From assembly GCA_963713815.1 (NCBI GenBank), contig CAVQNH010000015.1, positions 62,001 to 126,000 on the forward strand: DNA of 64,000 nucleotides. Direction: 5' to 3'. The translations under genes and the position numbers were made by a program. The notes beneath the pieces are model-generated. The model had not been told where the DNA came from. It saw nothing but the letters and a program-made list of their open reading frames with translations, and did not search any database. Positions 1 to 7,732 of this stretch are shown one piece after another. The number at the start of each line of letters is the position of its first letter. Positions within the stretch are counted from its first letter, which is position 1. The stretch comes from RYN-230 sp963713815 (GTDB lineage Bacteria; Actinomycetota; Actinomycetes; Streptosporangiales; Streptosporangiaceae).

Positions 1-1
1 G

Positions 2-748
2 GAAGTGGTCGGCCTGGACATCAAGGGGTCGGCGCGGAGGGTCCGGTTCGCGGACGGGGGCACCCTCGGCGCGCACAGCATCATCCTGGCCACCGGGGTC
101 TCCTACAAGCAGCTCGGGGCGCCCGGGCTGACCGACCTGACCGGCCGCGGCGTCTACTACGGGTCCGCGCTCACCGAGGCCTCCGCCTGCATCGACCAGG
201 ACGTCTACATCGTCGGCGGGGCGAACTCGGCCGGGCAGGCGGCGGTGTACCTGTCCCGGCACGCCAAGTCGGTGACGCTGCTGGTCCGCGGGCCGTCGCT
301 GGAACGGTCCATGTCCTACTACCTGATCCAGCAGATCGCGGAAGTCCCGAACATCACGGTCCGGACCTGCACCGAGGTGATCGGCGCGGACGGGGATGGC
401 CACCTGGAGCGGCTGACGCTGCGCAACACGGCTGACGGGGATACCGAGACCGTGAGCGCGCAGCTGCTGTTCGTGTTCATCGGGGCCGCCCCGCTCACCG
501 AGTGGCTGGACGGCGTGGTGACCCGGGATGACCACGGGTTCGTCGTCGCCGGCCCGGATCTGGCCCCGGGCGGCCAGAAGCCGGCCGGCTGGGAGCTGGA
601 CCGGGCCCCGTACCACCTGGAGACCAGCATCCCGGGCGTGTTCGTGGCCGGGGACGCCCGCGCCGAATCGGCCAAGCGGGTCGCCTCCGCCGTCGGCGAG
701 GGCGCGATGGCCGTCATGCTCGTGCACCGGTACCTGGAGAAGCTTTGA
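2..748 (+). CDS. Thioredoxin-reductase-like FAD/NAD(P) oxidoreductase, 5' end outside window
   Basis: C-terminal part of a pyridine-nucleotide flavoprotein; the frame is open from base 2, so the N-terminus lies upstream. The visible protein has the second Rossmann dinucleotide motif (IVGGANSAGQAA) that binds NAD(P)H, and the C-terminal FAD signature (GVFVAGDARAESAKRVASA) typical of thioredoxin reductases. The catalytic CxxC seen in true thioredoxin reductases is not in the visible part. In actinobacteria the full-length relatives often carry an N-terminal cyclic-nucleotide-binding domain and are followed by a cNMP-domain histidine kinase and a UBP zinc finger, exactly the order found here. 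That points to a redox-signalling module rather than general thioredoxin recycling. The substrate is unknown. Confidence 0.85.
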   Translation, partial: EVVGLDIKGSARRVRFADGGTLGAHSIILATGVSYKQLGAPGLTDLTGRGVYYGSALTEASACIDQDVYIVGGANSAGQAAVYLSRHAKSVTLLVRGPSLERSMSYYLIQQIAEVPNITVRTCTEVIGADGDGHLERLTLRNTADGDTETVSAQLLFVFIGAAPLTEWLDGVVTRDDHGFVVAGPDLAPGGQKPAGWELDRAPYHLETSIPGVFVAGDARAESAKRVASAVGEGAMAVMLVHRYLEKL

Positions 749-874
749 CACCCAGGCCACGGGAATTCCGTGTGCGCTTCCGTGGGTTGACTGAACTGGG
801 GAACGTACCCGGGCGCAGCAGTGCGGCCGGGCCGCCAGCACCAGTGCTGGCCCCCGCGATCGCCGACACTTCTG

Positions 875-936
875 AGGAGGTGATGCGGCGTCCTGGCCCG
901 CCTCCGGGCGGGTATCTCCATGCCGCGATCTCATGA
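875..936 (+). promoter_or_regulatory. Extended Shine-Dalgarno and 17-codon leader ORF coupled to the kinase
   Basis: Bases 875-884 (AGGAGGTGAT) match the full anti-Shine-Dalgarno end of 16S rRNA, yet lie about 49 bases before the kinase ATG at 933. A small frame starting with ATG at 883 (or GTG at 880) runs 17 codons and ends with TGA at 934-936, overlapping the kinase ATG as ATGA. The kinase frame has no other start codon between its upstream stop at 873 and 933. A short translated leader that delivers ribosomes to the kinase start is a reasonable inference. The spacing from the motif to ATG 883 is very short, so it could instead act as a ribosome stand-by site. Confidence 0.45.
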
Positions 937-2438
937 CCCAACAGACCCAGCCAGAACCGGCCACCCAGCCCGCTGCAACCACGGATGACGAGCCCGCGGG
1001 CGGGCGGCAGACACTGCCGTGCGACGTGGATGAGCTGCGCAGCCTGTTCCTGTTCGAGAAGCTGGACGATGAGCAGCTGGCCTGGCTGTGCCGCGAAGGG
1101 CGGGTCGAGATTTTCCCGCCCGGGCCGGTCTACGCGGAGGGCGAGGCCGCGACCTGCTTCTACGTGCTGATCGAGGGCGCGCTGGTGATGTCGCGGCGCA
1201 TCGGCGGCGACAACGTCGAGGTCAACCGGAGCTCCCAGCGTGGCGCGTACACCGGGGCGTTCCGCGCCTACCTCGGCGACCGGGTCCCCCAGGTCTACGA
1301 CAACTCGCTGCGGGTCACCCAGCTGTCCCGGTTCTACGTCCTGGACGCGGACAAGTTCGCGTGGATGATGCGGGACTGGTTCCCGATGGCCGTGCACATG
1401 CTGGAAGGCCTGTTCTTCGGGATCAAGAATGTCCAGCAGCAGGTGGGGCAGCGGGAGCGGCTGCTCGCGCTGGGCTCGCTGTCGGCCGGCCTGACCCACG
1501 AGCTGAACAACCCGGCCGCCGCCGCCGTCCGGGCCACCTCCTCGCTCCGCGACCGGGTGGCGGGCATGCGCCACAAGCTGCGCCTCGTGGCGAGCGGCAA
1601 GTTCGACCACCAGGCCCTGGAGACGCTGATCCGGCTTCAGGAGGACGCGGTCGAGCGGGTGGCGAAGGCGCCGGAGCTGAGCCCGATGGAGGCCTCGGAC
1701 CGTGAGGACGCGGTCGGTGAGTGGCTGGAGGATCACGGCATCTCCGGCGGCTGGGACCTCGCGCCCACCTTCGTCCAGGCCGGGCTGGAAGCCGCCTGGC
1801 TGGACCAGGTGGCGGCGGTGGTGGACGACGGCACGCTGGAGGGCGCGATCCGCTGGCTGAACTACACGGTCGAGACCGAGCTGCTGATGAACGAGATCGA
1901 GGACTCCACCAAGCGGGTCTCCCATCTGGTCAAGGCGGCGAAGCAGTACTCGCAGCTGGACCGGGCGCCCTACCAGGTGGTCGATGTGCACGAGTTGCTG
2001 AAGAGCACGCTGATGATGCTCAGCGGCAAGTTCGGGGACGGGATCACCGTGGTCAAGGACTTCGACCGCAGCCTGCCGCCGATCCCGGGCTACCCGGCCG
2101 AGCTGAACCAGGTGTGGACCAACCTGATCGACAACGCCGTGTCCGCCATGGACGGCCACGGCACGCTGACCGTGCGCACCGCGCGGGATGATGACCGGGT
2201 GCTGGTGGAGATCGGTGACACCGGGCCCGGCGTCCCGCCGGAGATCCGGGAGCGTATCTTCGAGCCGTTCTTCACCACCAAGCCGGTCGGCGAGGGCACG
2301 GGCCTCGGCCTGGACATTTCCTACCGCATCGTGGTCACCCGGCACCACGGGGACCTGCGGGTCGAATCGGAGCCCGGGAACACCCGGTTCCAGGTCCGGC
2401 TGCCCATCACCGCGCAGGCCAACGCCGAGGAGAGCTGA
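933..2438 (+). CDS. Cyclic-nucleotide-binding-domain sensor histidine kinase
   Basis: 501-residue soluble kinase with no membrane segment. An N-terminal cNMP-binding (Crp-like beta-roll) domain covers about residues 35-160. A DHp helix follows with phospho-acceptor His189 in the sequence THELNNP. The C-terminal HATPase_c domain has the N box around Asn397 (NLIDNAVSAM), G1 box (GDTGPGVP), F box (FEPFFTTKP) and G2 box (GTGLGLDI), so it should be an active ATP-dependent kinase. It probably senses a nucleotide or redox ligand in the cytoplasm and lies between the flavoprotein and the UBP zinc-finger gene. No response regulator lies next to it, so its partner is elsewhere. ATG 933 is the only possible start in this frame. 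Confidence 0.9.
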   Translation: MTQQTQPEPATQPAATTDDEPAGGRQTLPCDVDELRSLFLFEKLDDEQLAWLCREGRVEIFPPGPVYAEGEAATCFYVLIEGALVMSRRIGGDNVEVNRSSQRGAYTGAFRAYLGDRVPQVYDNSLRVTQLSRFYVLDADKFAWMMRDWFPMAVHMLEGLFFGIKNVQQQVGQRERLLALGSLSAGLTHELNNPAAAAVRATSSLRDRVAGMRHKLRLVASGKFDHQALETLIRLQEDAVERVAKAPELSPMEASDREDAVGEWLEDHGISGGWDLAPTFVQAGLEAAWLDQVAAVVDDGTLEGAIRWLNYTVETELLMNEIEDSTKRVSHLVKAAKQYSQLDRAPYQVVDVHELLKSTLMMLSGKFGDGITVVKDFDRSLPPIPGYPAELNQVWTNLIDNAVSAMDGHGTLTVRTARDDDRVLVEIGDTGPGVPPEIRERIFEPFFTTKPVGEGTGLGLDISYRIVVTRHHGDLRVESEPGNTRFQVRLPITAQANAEES

Positions 2439-2786
2439 ATGACTGACATCCCGGGACTCGACCCGACCGTCCCGCCCAGCGGGACGGGCTGCGCGGAATG
2501 TGAGAAGGTCTCCGGCTGGTGGTTCCACCTGCGCCGGTGCGCCGAGTGCGGGCAGATCGGCTGCTGCGACAGTTCGCCGGCCCAGCACGCCAGCGCGCAC
2601 GCCTCCGCCGCCGGCCATCCGCTGGTCCGCAGCTTCGAGCCGGGCGAGTCGTGGTTCTGGAGCTATCCGGAGCAGCAGTTCTACGACGGCCCGGAGCTCG
2701 CCCCGCCGGAGCACCACCCGGAGGACCAGCCGGTGCCCGGCCCGGCCGGGCGGGTCCCCTCCGACTGGCGCCGCCACCTGCACTAA
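2439..2786 (+). CDS. UBP-type zinc-finger protein
   Basis: 115 residues starting directly after the kinase stop codon, so almost certainly translationally coupled. The Cys/His pattern (CAEC, then CAECGQIGCC, then HASAHASAAGHP) is that of the ubiquitin-protease-type zinc finger. Actinobacteria lack the eukaryotic ubiquitin pathway that this fold reads, so here it is probably a small metal-binding or protein-binding adaptor. Its constant association with cNMP-domain kinases and flavoproteins in actinobacteria suggests it belongs to the same redox-signalling module. The exact function is unknown. Confidence 0.85.
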   Translation: MTDIPGLDPTVPPSGTGCAECEKVSGWWFHLRRCAECGQIGCCDSSPAQHASAHASAAGHPLVRSFEPGESWFWSYPEQQFYDGPELAPPEHHPEDQPVPGPAGRVPSDWRRHLH

Positions 2787-2845
2787 GCCAGGCAGTAGTA
2801 GTCCCGGACTGCCGCTAGCCTGCCGCGGGATGGCAAGCTAGCCGC

Positions 2846-3445
2846 ATGGGCATCGTGTCGCCAGGGTTCCGGGGCCGCCCGCGGTCCGGACGTGAGAAGC
2901 TCCCGCCGGGCCAGTACCTGGTCACCGACTTCCCGGTGCTGTCCGCCGGGCCCACCCCCCGGGTGAAGACCCGCTCGTGGGAGTTCCGTATCACGACCGA
3001 GACCGGTGAGGTGCACAGCTGGGACTGGGCGGCGTTCCAGGCTCTGCCTGCCGAAGAGTTCCAGGTTGACCTGCACTGCGTGACCAAGTGGTCCAAGCTC
3101 CACACCACCTGGCGGGGCGTATCGCTGGACACGCTCCTGGCCCAGGCCCAGACCAGTGCCGAATACGCGCTGGCCCGCAGCTACGGCGGGTACACCACCA
3201 ACCTGCCGCTGGCGGACCTGCTGGACGGCCAGGCGTGGGTGGCCTTCGAGTACGGCGGGCGGCCCCTGACCCCGGAACACGGCGGCCCGGCCCGGCTGCT
3301 GGTGCCCCACCTGTACCTGTGGAAGTCAGCCAAGTGGGTGCAGGGCATCGACCTGAAGGCCAAGGACGAACCCGGGTTCTGGGAGAGCCTGGGTTATCAC
3401 AACTACGGAGACCCATGGCGCGAGCAGCGGTACTGGGGCGACTGA
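2846..3445 (+). CDS. Sulfite-oxidase-family molybdopterin oxidoreductase
   Basis: 199 residues with the oxidoreductase molybdopterin-binding fold of the sulfite oxidase/MsrP family. Cys78 in DLHCVTKW is the expected molybdenum ligand, and the C-terminal segment LYLWKSAKWVQGI is characteristic. There is no Tat signal, so unlike MsrP it appears cytoplasmic. Its 3' end overlaps the FAD/NAD reductase by 31 bases, and that reductase is the obvious electron partner. The physiological substrate cannot be told from sequence. ATG 2846 gives a length typical of this short cytoplasmic subfamily. Confidence 0.88.
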   Translation: MGIVSPGFRGRPRSGREKLPPGQYLVTDFPVLSAGPTPRVKTRSWEFRITTETGEVHSWDWAAFQALPAEEFQVDLHCVTKWSKLHTTWRGVSLDTLLAQAQTSAEYALARSYGGYTTNLPLADLLDGQAWVAFEYGGRPLTPEHGGPARLLVPHLYLWKSAKWVQGIDLKAKDEPGFWESLGYHNYGDPWREQRYWGD

Positions 3446-4173
3446 CCTGGCAGGTGGGCATGGTCACGGAGATCCGCAAGGAAACCGCGACCGCGAGCAC
3501 CATCATGATCGACGTCCCCGGCTGGCCCGGGCACGCCGCCGGCCAGCACGTGGACGTCCGGCTCACCGCCGAGGACGGCTACTCGGCCCAGCGGTCCTAC
3601 TCGATCGCCTCCGCGCCTGGCCGTGACCGCCTCGAGCTCACCGTGCAGCGGCTGGAGGACGGGGAGGTCTCGCCCTACCTGACCGACGTGCTGATGGTGG
3701 GGTACCCGCTGGAGCTGCGCGGACCGATCGGCGGCTGGTTCGTCTGGGACCCGGACGCCGGCCGGCCCGTGCTGCTGGTGGCCGGGGGCAGCGGCGTGGT
3801 CCCGCTGATGTCCATGATCCGCGCCCGCGCCGAGGCCGGCAGCCGCATCCCATTCCGGCTGGTCTACTCGGTCCGCAGCCCCGAGACCGTGCTGTACGCG
3901 GCCGAACTGGCCGAGCGCGGCCAGGCCGGGGACGGGCTCGAGGTCAGCTACGTCTACACCCGCAGCGCCCCGCCTGGGGCGCAGGTCCGGGTCGGCCGGC
4001 TCAATCCGGTGGTGCTCGCGGCCCCGGGCTGGACGCGGGAGGCCGCGCCCGCGGTGTTCATCTGCGGGCCGACCGGGTTCGTCGAGGCCGCGGCCAGCCT
4101 GCTGGTCAAGGCGGGGCATGATCCTGGCGTGATCAAGACCGAACGATTCGGACCCTCCGGAGGCCAAGCGTGA
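3415..4173 (+). CDS. Ferredoxin-reductase-type FAD/NAD(P) oxidoreductase
   Basis: 252 residues with the FNR fold: FAD-binding barrel with the RSYSIASAP motif near residue 60, followed by an NAD(P) domain with LVAGGSGVVPLMSM and the C-terminal VFICGPTGF motif. It has no 2Fe-2S ferredoxin domain. It should move electrons between NAD(P)H and the molybdopterin enzyme encoded by the overlapping upstream gene. ATG 3415 is chosen because GGAG precedes it by 4 bases and because it keeps the whole FAD domain; the frame is open further upstream but only as antisense-like sequence. The gene overlaps the next one by GTGA. Confidence 0.88.
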   Translation: MARAAVLGRLTWQVGMVTEIRKETATASTIMIDVPGWPGHAAGQHVDVRLTAEDGYSAQRSYSIASAPGRDRLELTVQRLEDGEVSPYLTDVLMVGYPLELRGPIGGWFVWDPDAGRPVLLVAGGSGVVPLMSMIRARAEAGSRIPFRLVYSVRSPETVLYAAELAERGQAGDGLEVSYVYTRSAPPGAQVRVGRLNPVVLAAPGWTREAAPAVFICGPTGFVEAAASLLVKAGHDPGVIKTERFGPSGGQA

Positions 4174-4436
4174 CTACGCACCTGGACGGCAACGTGCTCG
4201 CCGGGACCTTCGGCGAGGTCTTCGCGGTGGACATCACCACCGCGGTAGGCCAGTGCGCTTCGTGCGGCACGCGCGAGGCGATAGGCCAGGCCATGGTGTA
4301 CACCGACGCGCCGGGCCTGGTGGCCCGCTGCGGCAGCTGCGGCGAGGTGGTGCTCCGGGTCACCCGGTCCGCCGGGCGCACCTGGGTGGACATGCGTGGC
4401 GTCAGCTACCTCGAGCTGCAGACGCCCGGCGAGTGA
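4170..4436 (+). CDS. Small zinc-ribbon protein (DUF6510-like)
   Basis: 88 residues with two CxxC pairs (CASC and CGSC) separated by about 30 residues, which would bind one zinc ion. It begins with GTG overlapping the reductase stop as GTGA, with CCGGAGG upstream. It resembles the DUF6510 family, which commonly accompanies this molybdopterin oxidoreductase and reductase pair in actinobacteria; the family name is from memory. A role in cofactor insertion or as a small partner protein is possible but unproven. Confidence 0.75.
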   Translation: MTTHLDGNVLAGTFGEVFAVDITTAVGQCASCGTREAIGQAMVYTDAPGLVARCGSCGEVVLRVTRSAGRTWVDMRGVSYLELQTPGE

Positions 4437-4449
4437 GGCGGACCAGGTC

Positions 4450-5187
4450 ATGAGCGATCTCCCCCAGCCCGCCGACCGCCGTCAGCTCCGGGTCTCCGAC
4501 GCCGACCGGGAGCGGGCCGCCGAGGTCCTGCGCCAGGCGGCCGGCGACGGCCGGATCACGTTCGACGAACTGGACCAGCGCCTCGAGGCCGCGTACGGGG
4601 CCCGGACCTATGGCGACCTGACGGAGGTCACCGCGGACCTGCCGGCCCCCGGGGAGGCTCCGCCCGGGCCGCCGCAGACGGCTCCGGGCACGTTCCCGGC
4701 CGCCCGGATCGGCGGTGAGCCCGGGTCCGGGATGTCCGTCGCGATCCTGGGCGGCGTGGACCGGGGCGGGACCTGGGTGGTGCCGCCCCGGCACAGCGTG
4801 GTCGCGGTCCTGGGCGGCGTCCAGCTCGACCTGCGGGAAGCGCGGTTCAGCCAGCGTGAGGTCACGATCGACGTCTTCACCCTGATGGGCGGGGTGGACA
4901 TCATGGTGGGCGACGACGTCGACGTGGACGTGTCCGGCTTCGGCATCATGGGCGGCTTCGACCACCGGGCCAGCGGCCCCGGGCTGCCCGGCGCGCCCAA
5001 GGTGCGGGTGGTCGGGCTCGCGCTGATGGGCGGGGTCAACGTGCGGCGCGGCCAGCCGGGGCCAGGCCGGGACAACCGGGATCATCACCACGACCACCAC
5101 CACCACCGGGACCACCTCCGGGACCGCCATCACCGGGAAATCGGCCAGGCTGCGGACGGTGACCAGCCACCCGGCACATCTGCGTAA
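4450..5187 (+). CDS. DUF1707 and LiaF-C-like domain protein with His-rich tail
   Basis: 245 residues. Residues 1-60 form the DUF1707 domain (RVSDADRERAAEVLRQAAGD, then DELDQRLEAAYGART), widespread in actinobacterial envelope proteins. Residues about 95-210 contain repeated glycine-rich strands (AILGGV, AVLGGV, TLMGGV, GIMGGF, ALMGGV) like the C-terminal beta-helix domain of LiaF/YvqF cell-wall stress proteins. No membrane helix is present. The last 30 residues are extremely rich in His, Asp and Arg and could bind a metal. ATG 4450 is preferred to upstream options because DUF1707 proteins start right before this motif. Confidence 0.8.
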   Translation: MSDLPQPADRRQLRVSDADRERAAEVLRQAAGDGRITFDELDQRLEAAYGARTYGDLTEVTADLPAPGEAPPGPPQTAPGTFPAARIGGEPGSGMSVAILGGVDRGGTWVVPPRHSVVAVLGGVQLDLREARFSQREVTIDVFTLMGGVDIMVGDDVDVDVSGFGIMGGFDHRASGPGLPGAPKVRVVGLALMGGVNVRRGQPGPGRDNRDHHHDHHHHRDHLRDRHHREIGQAADGDQPPGTSA

Positions 5188-5370
5188 ATGTGATCCAGCA
5201 GACATTTCCCCCTGGGCATAACCGGAGGGCTGGTCCGGTTGCCCCGGATGGGTCTGCGGAAAAGGACGCTCGCCCGACGAGACGGGACCGGCTCTTGATC
5301 AGTGCCTCTCCCGGCCCGCCGTAAGGAAACGGCTGACGCCGCCAAAAGCGGTGTCAAGGAGGTACTCGTC

Positions 5371-5781
5371 ATGAAGCTGAGCCTGCGGTTCGCCCTCGAC
5401 AATCTGTTCGTCCTCGGCGCGGCATTCCTGGCTGTCTCAGCGATGGCATTCTCGGCAGCGGTGGCTGGCTGGCTCGCGTTCGGCGTGTCCACCGGCCTCG
5501 CGGTGGTGGCGGCGGCCAGCATGGCCACGGCTCGCCGGACCGGGCAGCGGATCGGCCACGGCGTGGTCGGGCTCGTCGCCCTCTGGTCGCTCATCGCCGC
5601 GCTGATCTTCACCGGCAGCGTGCTGACCTGGCTGGTCCTGGCCGACGCGATTGCCCTCGGCGTGGTGGCGCTGGCGGATCTCGCCGCGCACGAGGTCAGC
5701 ACCGAGAATGTGGTGCACCGCCTGGAGGTGACTGGCAGCCCGCGGACCGGCGACCCGGCCGCGGAGCGGCTGGCTGCCTGA
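5371..5781 (+). CDS. Small polytopic membrane protein of unknown function
   Basis: 136 residues with about four hydrophobic helices (roughly residues 10-32, 35-55, 68-88 and 90-108) and a charged C-terminal tail. AAGGAGGT lies 7 bases before ATG 5371, which fixes the start. I do not recognise the family. Upstream bases 5188-5370 hold no gene that I can support. The 3' end lies inside a short tandem repeat and is followed by a strong hairpin. Confidence 0.75.
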   Translation: MKLSLRFALDNLFVLGAAFLAVSAMAFSAAVAGWLAFGVSTGLAVVAAASMATARRTGQRIGHGVVGLVALWSLIAALIFTGSVLTWLVLADAIALGVVALADLAAHEVSTENVVHRLEVTGSPRTGDPAAERLAA

Positions 5782-5819
5782 TCACGGGCCGCCTGACACG
5801 GGCCGCCTGATCACGGGCC
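5776..5819 (+). repeat. Three tandem copies of a 14-15 bp unit
   Basis: The units at 5776-5790, 5791-5804 and 5805-5819 read GCCTGATCACGGGCC with one 1-base deletion in the middle copy. The stop codon of the upstream membrane protein (5779-5781) lies in the first copy. This is one of several short tandem repeats in the window. Confidence 0.9.
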
Positions 5820-5839
5820 GCCTGGCTGACCAGGCATCC

Positions 5840-5881
5840 TGCGGAGGGCGGGAACGGCTGCGGCCGTTCCCGCCCTCCGCA
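5840..5881. terminator. 19-bp perfect hairpin between convergently spaced units
   Basis: The arms 5840-5858 and 5863-5881 are perfectly complementary over 19 bp with a TGCG tetraloop. There is no real T-tract on either side. The position, 60 bases past the membrane-protein gene and 110 before the protease gene, fits a strong stem-only transcription terminator of the kind common in high-GC actinobacteria. Confidence 0.75.
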
Positions 5882-5990
5882 TTTCCGCCCTGATGAGCCT
5901 GCCATCCGTTTTGGCGCGGGAACGGCTCCCCGGCTACCTGGTGGCACGACATACTGGCTGCTGGAACGGCGTCGGCCACCCAGGGAGCGA

Positions 5991-7698
5991 ATGATGACCG
6001 GACAGTCCTTCGTGCCTTTGCCCGGCAGCGAGCGCGGTCCGCTGCCGCAATCGCAGGAGCTGGGCCCGGTCGATGAATCCCGGCAGATCGAGGTGACGCT
6101 GGTGACCCGGCACCGGGCGCCGGTGCCCCGGGACCTGGTCGAAGGCCCGGCCACCCTGACCCCGGAGCAGTTCGCCGAGGAGCACGGCACCGACCCGGCC
6201 GACCTGGAGCTCATCACGGCCGCGCTGGCCGGGCACGGCCTTCAGGTCACCGGCGCCGACCCGGGCGCGCGCCGGGTCATGGTGCGGGGCACGGTCGCGG
6301 CCCTGTCCGCGACGTTCGGGGCCACGTTGCGCCTGGTACGCACGCCGGACCCTGGCATCGGGCAGGACACGGTCGAGCACCGCTACCGTGAAGGCGCGCT
6401 GCAGATCCCCGCCGAACTGGCCGGCATCGTGGTCGCCGTGCTCGGCCTGGACAACCGGCCTCAGGCCCGCGCGCAGTTCCGCCGCGCGCCAGCGGCCACC
6501 TCCCGGGCCACGGCCCCGAGTCCAGCCGCCCCGGCCCCTGGTGCCCCGGCTCCTGGTGCCCCGGCCCCCGGCGGGCCCGCGCCCGCCGCACCCCCGGCCG
6601 CCGCGTCCACGTCCTACACGCCGCCGCAGGTGGCCGCGCTGTACCAGTTCCCGGCGGGCACCGACGGAACCGGGCAGACCATCGCGATCGTCGAGCTCGG
6701 CGGCGGGTTCGGCAGCAGCGACCTGGATCCCTACTTCACCGGGCTGGGCCTGCCGGTCCCCTCGGTCACCGCGGCCAGCGTGGACGGCGCCGTCAACCAG
6801 CCCGGCCAGGACCCGAGCGGCGCGGACGGCGAGGTCCTGCTGGACATCGAGGTGGCCGGGGCCGTCGCCCCGGGCGCGGCGCAGGTCGTCTACTTCGCGC
6901 CCAACACCGACCAGGGCTTCGTGGACGCGGTGACCACCGCGGTCCACGCGACCCCGACGCCCACGGTGGTCAGCATCAGCTGGGGCCAGTCCGAGGACTC
7001 CTGGACCGCCCAGGCCCGGACCGCCCTGGACCAGGCCATGTCCGACGCGGCCGCGCTGGGCGTCACCGTCTGCGTCGCGGCCGGCGACAACGGCAGCGGC
7101 GACGGCCAGAGCGGCGCGCACGTCGACTTCCCCGCCTCCAGCCCGCACGCGCTGGCCTGCGGGGGGACCAGCCTGCGCGGCGACGCCGGCACCGGCGTGA
7201 TCAGCTCCGAGACGGTCTGGAACGACGGGGGCTCGGGCGGCGCGACCGGCGGCGGCGTGAGCGACGCCTTCGGTCTCCCGTCCTGGCAGGCGTCCGCGGG
7301 CGTGCCGGTCCAGGGCCGGGGCAGCAGCGGGCAGCGCGCCCGGCCGGGGCGTGCCCGACGTGGCCGGCTGCGCCGACCCGGTCACCGGCTACCAGGTCCG
7401 GGTGGACGGGCAGGCCACGGTGATCGGCGGGACGAGCGCCGTGGCCCCGCTGTGGGCGGGACTGATCAGCCGGCTGGCGCAGTCCACCGGGAAGCCGTTC
7501 GGGCTGATCCAGCCGCAGCTGTACGCGGGGGTGACCGCGGGCACGGCCGCCGCGGCGTTCCGCGACATCACCAGCGGCAGCAACGGCGCCTACGCGGCCG
7601 GGCCGGGCTGGGACGCCTGCACCGGGCTCGGCTCCCCGGAGGGAAGCACCCTGCTGTCCAGGCTGGGCAGCACCCAGGCCGGGGCAGCTGGCGCCTAG
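5991..7698 (+). CDS. S53 family (sedolisin/kumamolisin) protease, frameshifted near 7330
   Basis: Acid-active serine-carboxyl endoprotease. The N-terminal pro-kumamolisin activation domain (about residues 15-155) is followed by a Pro/Ala linker and the catalytic domain. Catalytic Glu281 and Asp285 (GEVLLDIE), the oxyanion Asp in AAGDNGSGDG and the catalytic Ser in GGTSAVAPLW (codon at 7435) are all present. There is no classical signal peptide, as in several sedolisins. The frame is broken: the first part runs in the frame of 5991, the last 115 codons in the next frame. Removing one G from the GGG at 7329-7331 restores a continuous GSSGSAPGRGVPDVAG sequence, so a one-base insertion or sequence error is likely. 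Otherwise the gene would be inactive. Confidence 0.85.
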
Positions 7699-7732
7699 CC
7701 CGGGGCGCCAGCCCAGGACCGGGGACCGGGGA

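Noticed and set aside
714..2783. Long open frame of 689 codons on the minus strand
   Set aside because: It is antisense to the cNMP kinase and zinc-finger genes, which have clear family motifs; its translation is His/Arg/Gly-rich without domains. In GC-rich DNA such shadow frames are expected.
7300..7360. Programmed ribosomal frameshift in the S53 protease
   Set aside because: No slippery heptamer or downstream structure is evident, the family is not known to use recoding, and similar breaks occur in many genes of the window.
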